NCBI RefSeq assembly: GCF_026914185.1
Contig: NC_070570.1
Location: 5,208,001-5,272,000, forward strand
Reading direction: 5' to 3'
DNA from: Puccinia triticina
Lineage: Eukaryota; Basidiomycota; Pucciniomycetes; Pucciniales; Pucciniaceae
Length of the DNA stretch: 64,000 nucleotides
Positions 10,132 through 20,474 of this stretch are shown here, piece after piece. The position numbers were made by a program, and so were the translations under genes. The notes under the pieces are model-generated. The model was not told the origin of the DNA, did not search any database, and saw only the letters and a list, made by a program, of their open reading frames with translations. The stretch's first letter is position 1, and each line of letters begins with the position of its first letter.

Positions 10132-11377
10132 CCAACATGTATTGATAGTCAGGCGCAGATTCCCTTTTTTTTTTGACAGAATGATTCATAGCGCCGTTTC
10201 GGACACATTGAACTGCCGCATTGATGAAGGGGGCTGCGGTGCCACATGGGTCGAGACCGACGACATCAAACTGGCGATTGGGTTGCCGATGTGAATAGAG
10301 TCACACGCTACATAAGGTTGGGAATGGGTGACAGCTGTGAAACGGAGAGAGAGCGCGCTGCTGCTGCTGCGACTGACCATATGGGTCAAGCCCGTTGTGG
10401 GTGATGTTCGCCTTGATCACGGCAACAGCCAAGGGGAACAAATTGTTGGCTGCGATTGACCTGTTTCAACAAATCGACATCACAGGGAAGAAAAAAAAAA
10501 AGAGGAAAACCTTCAACATATGTAGATAAAATCAATATCCAGTTTCAGTTTTCTTCGGGACGGGAAGGGGGAGGAGGGCATGGCAGAGAGGGTGGGGATC
10601 TCCTGGGTGTGTCTGATCAATCGCGCGCAGGCCAGTGGCTGATAAGGCATCGAGTGCGGGGAACTTGTGGGGCTGGAAGGCCGGCGGTTGTCTTCGTGGA
10701 CTCATTGGCCACGGGCTCTTGTTTAGCGGGGTAGTGTGACCAAAGAGGAAACTTTTGAAAGAAAAAAAGGGGGCTAAAGGAGATTGGGTGGGCACATTAT
10801 CAAGCTCGCGAGAGAATGGGGAGGGGGCCAGGAGATATGGATTAGCTATCTCAAAGTACAACAAAACTCATCAGGGTTTTGTTATATCAAAGTGTCAGAT
10901 CCAATCAGGCATAAATACCAACCCAGACTCAGAGGGAAAGACCCCAGGGCCAGCATACCAGTTCAAAGACGACGCAACTACTGAGAAGGAAACCACACGC
11001 AGGAGTTAAAAGATGTATTTTATGGTAAGCCAACTCCCTGATTGCTTCTTGTGACCAACACTCCCATCTTCAACCAACGCTCCCATACTTGTGACCAATG
11101 CTCTCATTTTCTTGTGACCAACACTCCCACCTCCCAGATGCCACGCACCCATGTCTGCTGGGTTCATCCGTCCCAGTTTAGTGGGAACATGGTAGAAGAA
11201 ATCAGAGCCCGGCTCCCTCGTGAGGTCAAAGGCACCTGCAGTGAGCACTGGCACCCCCAATCTTTCTGAGTGAAGATTCTAACCATTTTGAATCCCCAGG
11301 CGCGTCGGGATATATCATTCAAGTCATTTTAATCAACAATGTGAGTGGTGGGATGGTACCACCTGGACAAGGTTCTA
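10132..11377. other. Intergenic; short GTGACCAA tandem, no gene seen
   Basis: Between 11046 and 11130 a short motif around CTTGTGACCAAC(A/G)CTCCCA repeats imperfectly three or four times. A 110-codon minus frame at 10532-10864 has no domain and no splice support. Confidence 0.4.
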
Positions 11378-12560
11378 CGGTACAGTTATTGGTAACATGC
11401 TAATATTGTAACATTTTTTTTGTTTCTTAATTTTACCGTTGTCTGTAACAAAAGTGCATTAAAATATTGCAACTTGAAGTGTCAGGGTGGGTCTCTGAAG
11501 TGGCCACACCCTGAATGAACGGATACTAAGTATTGTCTAGACTAGCGCTGGCGGGGCACGGAATAACAAACTGTAGACAAACATCTATCTCTACTCAACC
11601 ATCAACGCGGGAGGAGGAGCCACGCCTCTTGGGTAAGAGGGGCCTAGCGGAGCAAAGGTCTCGCTGGGATCTAGAAGATACGTGCGCCGGAAAAAGGAAA
11701 AAGGGGAAACGAGGTGAGCCTCTCGAGCTTACCGAGTCCGAGACTTACTAGTGTCCGGGAAGTAAGGTTGAGGGCCGAGGAGAGGGGAGCGTTGAGGTTG
11801 GCGGAGAAGGTAGGAAGGTTAAGGTTCTGGACAGAGGAAGATAAAGAAGCGAAAAGGTTGGAGTTCAAGAGGTAAAGGCCCCAATTGTTGATATCTCAAC
11901 AATGTAAGTGGGCTTGGTACCAAAAACTCTGGGGAAAACTCTCTTCGGCTGAGAGCCCCCTTACTATATGGGAGGAATGAGCCTTGACTCTTTTCCCTCC
12001 CATTCTTCCATCTTCTTTCCCGTTGTTAAGTGGGCATACAACTCAACTGCCATACATAGACAGATACCCTGTGGGGTACGCCACGGCAGTGGTCTCAACT
12101 CTACATACCAACTTCAATGTAATCAGCGCTCTCACTAGCGCACTTCAGGCCAAGGGAGACGCTTTTGCGGCTCCTTTTTGGCTGCCTGCACTGTCTGGAC
12201 TAGCAGGTAGCTGACATGAAGAAACTCGTTATTTGACGTCCATTACAATATCTTCCGGTAAAGAGGGGAAGATATTTTAAAGTTCCTTAGTAAGAGGCGG
12301 CAATTTGACCCTCTTTATCTTTTTATCCAGCGGTTAATGTGTTACGTTACTAGCAATGCAAGTAACACATTAGATATTCTGGCCTGTTACAATACGGCCC
12401 CAGGATTTGAACCATTTTTTACTGATACCAATAACGCCTGAGTGTAGTAACGGCAATTTTTACACCACGCGGATAACAGCGGTTATCATAGTGTATTGTA
12501 ACTTAAACTACCCATTTTTGCTGCTGGGTTTTGCTTTTCTTACCTCAATTAATCCTGGTG
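11378..12560. repeat. Diverged dispersed repeat, copy A, split by an inserted segment
   Basis: The flanks 11378-11485 and 12223-12560 align in order with 13545-13935 (shared features: GTAACATxCTAATATTGT, ACAATATCT...AGAGGGG, AATTTGACCCTCT, ATACGGCCCC). The 740 bases between have no counterpart in copy B. They include TTGATATCTCAACA followed by TTGGTACCAAAAA, which resembles an LTR end and primer site, so the insert may be a degraded LTR. Confidence 0.5.
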
Positions 12561-12584
12561 TGTTGCTGTGGTGTCCTAGCCCTC

Positions 12585-13390
12585 CAGTTGTCACCCCATT
12601 GTACGCGCGAACAACAGGGTGACATTGGCGAAATGCAAAACGGGTTCATATGCATATGCATCTGGAATTTTCAAAAACATGAACAACAACACAACTGAGC
12701 AGCTGATTTGTGTAACGCTGTTGGTTCCTCTATACAAAACCTGACAAATAAAAGCCAGTCTTGACTTCAACCAGTTTTCTGCCCCTTTTACATGATATTC
12801 TAGCCATTTTCTGAGGTAAATTTAAGGAAACTACCATCACATTAAAGGAATAATTTCCTTTGAGTTGTCACCCTATTGTACGCGCGTACAATGGGGTGAC
12901 ATTGGCGAAATGTAAAACAGGTCCATGTGCATATGCATGTGGACATTGCAAAAGCAAAATCTAAGAAGCTGATCTGTGTGAAGCAGTTGTAAACTCTGGA
13001 TGAACTCTGGCACAGGAAACGCAATCTTGACTTCAACTAGTTTTCTGCCTCTTTTACATAATATTCTAGCCATTTTTTGAATGGAATTCCAGGAGAATCC
13101 AATCAATCTGAGGGAACTATTGTACTCCAGTTGTCACCCCATTGTACGCGCGTACAATAGGGTGACATTGGCGAAATGTAAAACAGTTCCATGTGCATAT
13201 GCATCTGGAAATTGCCAAAACAAAAACAAAAACACAACTGAGCAGCTGATCTACGTGAAGGGATTGTGACCTCAGATGAACTGTGGAACAGAAAAGCCAG
13301 TCTTGAATTCAACTGTTCTTCCACCCCTTTTACATACTATTTTAGCCATTTTTTGGTGAATTTCTAGGAAACTCCTATCACTTTGAGGGA
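12585..13390. repeat. Three tandem copies of a 266-277 base unit headed by a palindrome
   Basis: Each unit starts with a 34-base palindrome (12590-12623, 12867-12900, 13133-13166), continues with ATTGGCGAAATG, CATATGCAT and GAGCAGCTGAT, and ends near TTCTAGCCATTTTTTG. No coding capacity. Confidence 0.85.
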
Positions 13391-13544
13391 ATCATTTATA
13401 TAAACTACTTTTGATAAAGTACGTGAAGAATTCATTTCACCCACATGTTTTGGATTGATGTCACATCTCAAATTTCAAAATATAACAATGGGGCCAAAGA
13501 AGCTGTTGTGTCACATGCAATGGCGGGTAGGTACAGTATATATA

Positions 13545-13935
13545 TGGATATCAGTAACATACCAATATTGTGACAATTTTCTTGCTTTTTACCACTACCA
13601 CTAACATAACAGAAGTGTGCTACAATATCACACCTCAGGTAGCTTTATTTTTTTACATTATTTACAATATCTGGCGGCGCAGAGGGGCAGATGTTGGAAA
13701 ATGTATTGGAAAGAGGAGGCCATTTAACCCTCTGTATTGTGTTACTCAGTGGTTAACGTGTTGATAGTAAAGTCAGCCTGAAAAAATTTGCCCCTTTAAA
13801 ATACGGTCCCGGGCTTAAAAGTTGTTGTTACTAATACAAATACCACCTGAGCATAGTAACAGCAAGTGTTACACTACATAGATAAAGGCAGCTATTTTAC
13901 TGTATTGAAACAACCAATTTTTGTCACATTCATGA
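13545..13935. repeat. Diverged dispersed repeat, copy B
   Basis: Uninterrupted counterpart of copy A at 11378-12560, in the same orientation. Confidence 0.5.
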
Positions 13936-14129
13936 GGCTAGCAGTTACTGCACCACTCTGTAGCTGTCTTGTAAAAATGGTGGGTAAATACAGGGTAATT
14001 TAGCATTAGGGTGGCAGTGCTAACCACAACCTTTTCCTTTGCAGTGTTACCATTCTGCCACCCCTGCTAAGCTATTTTATGCTCTGAAACAGTCCTTGCA
14101 GCGGAAAAAAAGGCTAAAAATCTGCTAAA

Positions 14130-14220
14130 TAGTGCTGTAGCGCAGCGTAAAAGGCGCTTGTTTGTGCCCTTTGCGCGTAGCTTCATCACAGAGATGGTTC
14201 AATTCTGCTACTTGACACCA
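14130..14220 (+). repeat. tRNA-like sequence, possible SINE head
   Basis: TAGCGCAGCGT at 14138-14148 fits the pol III A box, and GGTTCAATTCT at 14195-14205 fits the B box, with tRNA-like spacing. The stems do not pair well enough for a functional tRNA. Confidence 0.3.
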
Positions 14221-14694
14221 ATTTGTAGCGGAATTGTAATACTCTGAGGTGAAAATAGCTGTTACATAAATGCTTTTAGCTGATAACAGAGAGGTTTTTA
14301 ATTCACAGTTCCTTTGAAGATGTGATATCTATCTGCAAAGGGATTTCACACCACAGTAAAAAGAATTTGGGAATGCAAGAGTTGATTTGGAAATGTAAAA
14401 CATGGGTTAGGATTGTAATGAACTTGACTTCAATATGAATTCAATGCAGTTGAATGATAGTTCACATTGAATAGTTACATATCAATCCAAATTAGATTGG
14501 CCTATTGTTATTGCCAAGTAATGAAACAATTCAAACATCAGATAGTAAGGAATTCCACCTCAGTTCAGACAAAAACTAGCACCAAATTCAGCTGTGGCAC
14601 TCCTGGGGAGTGCCCCCAAAGCTTCCCTGGTGTATGTAAAGATGGAGAGTACAGGGTGTTAGAATATCTGTCTCTCTGTTCGCTCACATTCCCC

Positions 14695-14868
14695 TACTTT
14701 CCCCAGTCCCCAGTAAAGTTTCCAGTGCCCAGTTCCCAGCCCCCAGTAAATTATTCTGTCTCCAGTCCCCAGTAAAGTACTCAGTCCCCAGTCCCCAGTA
14801 CCCAGTAAAGTATTCTTTCCCAGTCCCCAGTAAAGTCCCTGTCCCCTGTCCCCTGTCCCCTGTCCATT
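14695..14868. repeat. Minisatellite of CCCAGTCCCCAGTAAAGT units
   Basis: Repeated variants of CCAGTCCCCAGTAAAGT with spacer changes, then CCCTGTCCCCTGTCCCCTGT. Non-coding. Confidence 0.8.
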
Positions 14869-15186
14869 TCACATGTTTGGTTGTGTTTTGTATGTTACAT
14901 GATTTTAGGCCCCCTCTGGATCTTGTGCAGGGGGCTCTCTAGTTGTGTGTACGTGTCTGCTCCTCAGATAAGAAATAAAATCATCGAGTCAGAGCCCAAC
15001 AACAAAAGACCCACTTTTGCCCAACCTGAGTCAAGCTCCTCTTTCAAAAACCCTCACTACTCGCCTCCCATCTTCTCAGTCATCAAGCTTAATCTTAACA
15101 CAGGGTGTTTGTAAGCAACTGGCAGAGGCAATGACCCGGTGTGGGGACTTCATTATTCTCCCTTTGGGTGGGGGAAAAATTATCAG

Positions 15187-16168
15187 TCACATCTCACGCA
15201 TGCCCATGGTAAGTAGAAAATGGTCAACAAAACCAAATTGACATATACAGCGGTTCGGGAGCCCGAGGAAGGGAATAGTACTTGGTGGGTCCAGGATATT
15301 GAGCAAAATATCTGAGCCATAGGTGATGGGCACATTGTTAGGTGGTTTGAGTTTGAACTGCGCCCAGTGTTTCCCAATCAGGATCCCGGTCCCAAACAAG
15401 GTAAGAGAGTCTCCTACCCACCCAATGTCCAACGGCGGGTTGTAGCTTATAATCCGTGTGTGCTCAAAGTTTTTGAGTGTTTCTTTCCAAATGCCTGGAT
15501 CCAACAGCACGTCCGGAGGAGTGCCTTGTGCTGATCTCTTGTGTTGCCACAACATTAACCACCAATAGAGTGAATTGAGACAGCATCTGAGATGCGGTAG
15601 GAGGTACAACACATGATTCAGCCGTCCTGCTAGAATCTTGACCTATTCATAGTGGAACTTGTCAGTGGTATTGAAAAAAGGAAGCATCTGTTTGATCCTT
15701 TTCTCTAGTTTACCCTCTGGTAATCTAACATCTTTCTTGACACCGTTCCAAACAAATCCGATGAATTTCTGTTCTTCTGAGAAAGGCAAGAACTTCTTTT
15801 CATTTGTTAATACTCCTAGATCCAAAGATTTCTTCACAACATCTCGTATCTTGATATCATCTCTTTGTAATTACACAAAAAGATTATTGTCCACCCACCT
15901 AAACACTTTAACTAGCTTGAAATGATTCTTCATTATTTGTTTTTATGTGTCGGCCAGCCGGCCACAAGAGCCACAGCCAGCTGCGCCTCCAAATGTCATC
16001 TGTGCTTCTAGCAGGAACTTTGCTGTTGAAATATTTTACAAACAAATACCTCAATTGTTCCATCTTAGTTGGCATTTGGTGGTAGGCTTTCTCCCAATCA
16101 AAAAGGGCGAGTTCAACTTCCCCAAGTTTTGAAAACTTGGGCTCCAGAAGACAACCTGTCACATACAT
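15187..16168 (-). pseudogene. Retroelement reverse transcriptase/RNase H remnant, DIRS-like
   Basis: Read on minus, pieces in order give FDWEKAYHQMPTKMEQLRYL, TFGGAAGCGSCGRLADT, FRWVDNNLF (equivalent of the catalytic xDD box), DDIKIRDVVKKSLDLGVL, FIGFVWNG, VKILAGRLNHVLYLLPHLRC and DIGWVGDSLTLFG (start of an RNase H-like domain). This order and spacing match the reverse transcriptases of DIRS-type (tyrosine-recombinase) retroelements of basidiomycetes, as I remember them. Decay: a frameshift near 16000-16010, in-frame stops (TAA near 15950, TAA near 15870, TAG at 15643-15645) and Asn in place of a second Asp in the VDN motif. No tyrosine recombinase domain or terminal repeats seen. Confidence 0.65.
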
Positions 16169-16341
16169 TTCATCACATCCTCCTGTACGCTATGTGATGT
16201 GGTAAACCTGTTCCTGTTCATACTATCACCCTCATATCAGCTAAACCCTTCATAAATACTTCATTATTACTTCATATTCAGATTCTACACACCATTTTAC
16301 CCCTAGTCACCCACTCATTTTACCTAGGATTTCCAAATGGA

Positions 16342-17394
16342 TCAGAAGTTATTGGCATGTATAGTTTTGGCAGGTATAATCTTCATACATATCCTTAGCA
16401 TTTGATCTAACCAGTAGATCACAATCCCTAAGATGTCGAAACCATTGGAGGACTGCCACCCATCCACACCTAAGTACAAGGCCCCTTTGTGTGCCTAAGA
16501 TAATATCAAATGAAGGGTCAGCCAAGTAATGAAGATAGAAACAAACCAACTCACTTTCAAAACAGAACAATAGCTCTGTTGTACAGCTGAGTATAGCATA
16601 TGGATGTCCCTCAAAACCGTCCGTCTGCATGGTAAGTTCTTTACAACTGTTGGATGGAGGATTGCGAGATGGCTCGGATTGGACAGAGCTGAAAAGGGCC
16701 TCGCTGCCTCGGCACACCATATGGCACAGAGTTGGGGGACCTATATGGGGGTAGTTTGAATCTCAGTGTGCTTACAATCAAATCTGATCAATATTCTTAC
16801 CTCTTTTGGATTGATGTCTCCAGTCCCCCTAACTCCATGACTGGCCAGATTGGAATTGCTTTTCACTTCAGCTTGTTTCCGGGGTCAGATTGAAGAATGC
16901 TTGAGTAAGTTGCTACAAGATGAGTTGGACGTCGGGCAGTTGATCTTTGTTCCACATCTGAATCAGGATGTTAAATTAAATATATTGTTGGGAGAGAGAG
17001 TTCAAACAGAGAAAAGCTTACGTTTGGCAAGGATAAGCAATCATTCGCCGGCCATGCTTGTCAAGCTGATTGGGCAGCTCAGGTAATGCATAAGATTTGT
17101 AGCTGTTACTAATGGTGTTCCTGGCAATTTTCTGAGCCTTTCCTGGATGTGAGTAAACAGTCAGAAAAACCCAGCCAACGAAACTGAAATAGAAAGAGGA
17201 TAATTTTACTCACATAACTCTTCCTTGTCAGTGAGAGGGCGTGCTCCGGATGCAGGCGGCTGAGTGCTAGACGGAGTAGTATCAGGTTCTTCTCTGGAAG
17301 GAGTTTGGTTGGTTGGCTTATTGTGGTCATTTGGAGGGGGTGAGGCAGATGATTCAAGGGGTATGTTGGTTTTTTTTTGCTTGCGGGTGGCCAT
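16342..17394 (-). pseudogene. hAT-type (BED finger, RNase H-like) transposase fragment, five exons
   Basis: Exon 1 (17394-17210) starts at ATG with a basic, Ser/Pro/Thr-rich N-terminus and ends TDKEELC. Exons 17120-17022 and 16957-16801 encode YKSYALPELPNQLDKHGRRM, IAYPCQTCGTKINCP and CSNLLKH, a BED-type zinc finger (C-x2-C...C...H). Exons 16740-16555 and 16494-16342 give VPQLCAIWCAEAARPFSAL, HPTVVKNLP and HKGALYLGVDGWQSSNGFDI, the start of the RNase H-like catalytic domain (Asp in LGVD). Introns are GT-AG with good donors (GTAAGC, GTAAGAA, GTGAGT). A TGA breaks the reading in exon 3 after the zinc finger, and similarity stops after IVIYWL, so this is a dead, 3'-truncated copy of a family common in rusts. 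Confidence 0.72.
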
Positions 17395-17399
17395 GGTGG

Positions 17400-17654
17400 T
17401 TGGTGGTTGGATATTGATGTGGATTATATCGGGCTCAAACTTGCCATGGGGGGGGAGGCGGGGGGTGGGGGGGGTTTGGACGGGGATGGCGGGGAATTCC
17501 AGCGCGGACTTCCCATCCGGGTGGGGGCTTGGAAGGGGATGGAGAGTATCTCTGGGCGGTACCCAGGTGTGGTACCTATCTGTCTGAGAAATCAGGGACC
17601 CGGCACCACTCCACGGGTGTGAAGGGTACCCTCCAACGGGTACCTGTTTGCCAT
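17400..17654. other. G-rich stretch with GGTACC motifs, no gene seen
   Basis: G-runs (17447-17475) and CGGTACCCAGGTG / AACGGGTACCTG motifs related to the tandem repeat at 22.15-22.51 kb. Confidence 0.4.
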
Positions 17655-19239
17655 CTTTAGTTCAATGTCTTCATGAAATGAGCAAACAAATATTTTACTG
17701 CTCCAAGAAGTACCACATGCAACACTTCAACTGGAAGGTCCTTGACCATATCAAAACCTAAGAAACAGCAACATTAGATTCAGAAATCACAAGAAAACGC
17801 ACAAATAAAATCGGCCAGGCCACCACATGGCCTCTTTCTCAATTTATGAAACTGAGGCTGTTGCCCATAGGTGTGTAACTTCACAGGATTCATCTGCTTA
17901 CATCTGCGGTGATCCAAGCTTGGGGTAGGCTCTACTGCCTGCACACCTACCTCTGAACTCAATGAAAGCCTTTTGCTTGCACTGGTTAAGGCAACTACAT
18001 TTCAATACTTGTCAGGGGTGGTGCTTTCACTGCTCAATATATGCTTGGAAGACACAAGAAATATGCTGTATGTATTTTGTGCTGCCTTAAAAATACATGA
18101 AGTAAAAATTATGATGATATGTTGGGTTGCATGTTTATGAATATGATTTGTAGGATCTTGTGAACCTCGAAGTTGAAATAATATTAGTTTTTTTATGAAA
18201 TAGGAACTACAAAAACCCAAGAAGACTTTTGAATACTTGGATGGCAAAATATTCTTTCATTTCTTCAGATGGCTGGTGGTCCGGTCCCTATAAAATCAAA
18301 TGTCAATCCATTGTAAATAACATTTTGTTGTATATCCAGAAAATGGCTCACAAATCTATGCCCATGAGGATTAACTCCCAAACCAAGCATATTGACCTGA
18401 GCAAAGAGAGGGCCTGTAGTTTCATAGCTGTGTGAGGCTATATCCACCAATTCCTTGAGAATGGTACAGATCATGTGAAAAGTAAGGCTCAGTATCAAGT
18501 AAGGACCCAGGCAAGTGGAATGCTCACTTGAATATGATGGGAATCAAAGACAGTTTTAAAGTTACGCGATGCATTATCCATAACATGTGAGATGTATTGT
18601 GGAATGATGCTCTGGTTGATATGATTGAGTTCACGGTGAAAATCAGGATTTGGAACCAGGTTAACTTCAATCTTACAAGAAATTTCACAAAATTCTGCTG
18701 TGGGCAGGTGTTGTGAAAGTCTTTGTAAGGGTTCAGGAAATTCATGGGGAACCTCTAGTGTAACTATTTCCTCAAAGTTTGGAACATATCAAGTCACATC
18801 AGCAAAAGGGGGGTCTGGAGTTGCTAAAGGGGCTTACAAATGAGATCATCTCCGTGAGCAGCACTCTCCCCCACCCTCTCCAGGCGGGTTTCCTGGTTTG
18901 TAGCACACTGAAGCAACAGATGCAAAGACTATCAGTGGTTACACTTGTCACTTAAAAACCTCAATCAAGTCAACTTACATGTTCCAGAGCTCTCCTGATT
19001 GCATCACGAGTACCGGCATGGATCAGTAGTGCTGAATTGATCGATCTGAACCACCTATGTCCTGGAGCTCTGGATGAAGCTGCAAATCTCATGATGATTG
19101 GTCCTGTGGGGGCCCTGATAAATTTTTGTGGATTTGTGGCAGGGATCGAGGTGAGGTAGTCAGTGTGCATATTGACATTATGAGTAGGTGTATCAGTTAT
19201 AGGCAGAGTCAGTACGCTGTGGAGAGGTGAGTTAGACAT
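17655..19239 (-). pseudogene. Composite transposon-type gene, decayed, multi-exon
   Basis: Minus-strand coding pieces joined by GT-AG introns: 19239-18979 (MSNSPLHSVLTLPITDTP...; FRSINSALLIHAGTRDAIRR), 18907-18838 (CATNQETRLERVGESAAHGD), about 18825-18528 (YVPNFEEIVTLEVPHEFPEP; IPQYISHVMDNASRNFKTVF), 18453-18265 (ELVDIASHSYETTGPLFAQV; ends GTGPPAI), and a last piece at 17655-17745 with DLPVEVLHVVLLGAVKYLFA. The last motif resembles a conserved block (D-x-PVE-x-LHVVLLG-x-VKYL) of transposon-linked hypothetical proteins in basidiomycetes. A TGA and a probable frameshift lie near 18800-18830. I cannot name the superfamily, and the pieces may come from more than one element. Confidence 0.42.
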
Positions 19240-19335
19240 GTGGGGGTTGACTGCAGGCTGGTGATAATGTCTATTGAGAGCTGAAGAATTGGCTCCTTAA
19301 GTACTCACAACCATCCAGGGGCCAGCTTGCTTTTG

Positions 19336-19490
19336 CACAAGAAGGATCCAAACCATGCTTTGGGAGTATTGGATGGATGCTGTTTTGCCAAAAACTGCTT
19401 GGAACGAGTCGCGCATCCAGCAGCAAAGAATCCAAACAATGCTTTGGGAGCATTGGATGGATGCTGTTTTACCAAACGCTTGTTGGAGAA
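19336..19490. repeat. Two tandem copies of an 88-base unit
   Basis: AATGCTTTGGGAG(T/C)ATTGGATGGATGCTGTTTT(G/A)CCAAA occurs near 19352 and 19438. Confidence 0.8.
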
Positions 19491-19634
19491 GTTTGTGGCC
19501 CGGCCCACTGCCGACGGCCCTCGTGCGCCAAGACGAGCTCAGACGTCATTCGTCGTCCAAAGTCCAAAGGCGTGTCTTCAGGAAGGGACAAAGGGACGCC
19601 CCTTTCCGTTTACACATGAGGGGATGAGACACCC

Positions 19635-20108
19635 GATAAGACCTACGTCTTCGAGGGCCTGCTCGACGCACACACACTCGGAGGCGCAGGCTTCGCCAGC
19701 GTCGTCTTCACACACCCCATCGCCCTCCCCCGGCCCCACGCCCTCTCCGCCTTCGTCCTCGACGTCGACCCGCTCGACCCCGCCGCCCCCGGAGTCCACA
19801 CCTTCACCCTCGCCGTCCGCGACGCCCCCCCCTCCTCCGCTGGCCCCCAGCTCATCTTCCAGGCCGACTTCTCCATCCTCCCCTCCGCAGACGCAGTACC
19901 CTCCCCGGACGCCAAGCTCGACCAGCTCCTCACCGTCCGCATCCCCTTCGCCGCCCTCCAGCCCACCCTCCGCGGGAGACCCGCCCCCCCCAACCAGAAA
20001 CCCTTCGACCCCGCAAACCTCGCCCGGATCTCCCTCATGGCCCGCAGCTTCTTCGGCAGGCAGGCCGGCCCCTTCCTCCTCCACGTCCGCAGACTCGCTG
20101 TCCAGTAG
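19635..20108 (+). CDS. CIA30-domain protein, 3' part only
   Basis: A 158-codon GC-rich frame begins near a possible acceptor (ATAAG, ends 19640) and ends at TAG 20106-20108. It reads KTYVFEGLLDAHTLGGAGFA, FVLDVDPLD, HTFTLAVRDAPP, LIFQADFSILP, VRIPFAALQPTLRGRP, and closes with LARISLMARSFFGRQAGPFL then LHVRRLAVQ. This is the C-terminal two thirds of a galactose-binding-like CIA30 (complex I intermediate-associated protein 30) domain. The canonical family role is chaperoning mitochondrial complex I assembly, though many fungal members are uncharacterised. The N-terminal segment (usually with an RGGxS motif) is not visible upstream, where the 88-base tandem lies, so the gene appears 5'-truncated or its first exon is diverged. 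Confidence 0.62.
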   Translation, partial: DKTYVFEGLLDAHTLGGAGFASVVFTHPIALPRPHALSAFVLDVDPLDPAAPGVHTFTLAVRDAPPSSAGPQLIFQADFSILPSADAVPSPDAKLDQLLTVRIPFAALQPTLRGRPAPPNQKPFDPANLARISLMARSFFGRQAGPFLLHVRRLAVQ

Positions 20109-20474
20109 CAACCCAATCTCGCCCCAAAAACAGGCAATCCAACAGTTGTGTCAGCTAGACACCCACACCCACGGGTAGAATCGCCATGGCGAGAACCCAT
20201 GCTGCTGTGTCAATGAGCCACCAAGGAGTCTCGCTTTCTAAGCGTTGCGTGCACACAATCAGAGCAGAGAAACAGTACAGAAAAAAAAAAAAACGAGGTA
20301 TGCAGCTGGCTGGTATCCCTGGACGAAGCACAGCGGAAAGAAAGCCAGAATAAATTAGAAGGATAAGTACAAGACGGACGGCAGCGAGCTGGGCGGTGCT
20401 CGAGAGTGTTTTGTGTGTGTGTTGAGGGTGGCTGGACGGGATTATCGGGTGGAGGAGGCACACGTTTCTTTGAG

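Noticed and set aside
10532..10864. 110-codon minus frame
   Set aside because: No motif, no signal, no conserved-looking composition; chance frame likely.
12590..13166. CRISPR-like array
   Set aside because: Units are about 270 bases with near-identical spacers in a eukaryotic repeat field; no cas genes.
14130..14220. Functional tRNA gene
   Set aside because: A and B boxes are present but the acceptor and T stems do not pair adequately; kept only as a tRNA-like repeat.
19327..20178. 283-codon plus frame and 177-185-codon minus frames rich in Pro, Ser or Gly/Glu
   Set aside because: Shadow readings of the GC-rich CIA30-domain exon in other frames.
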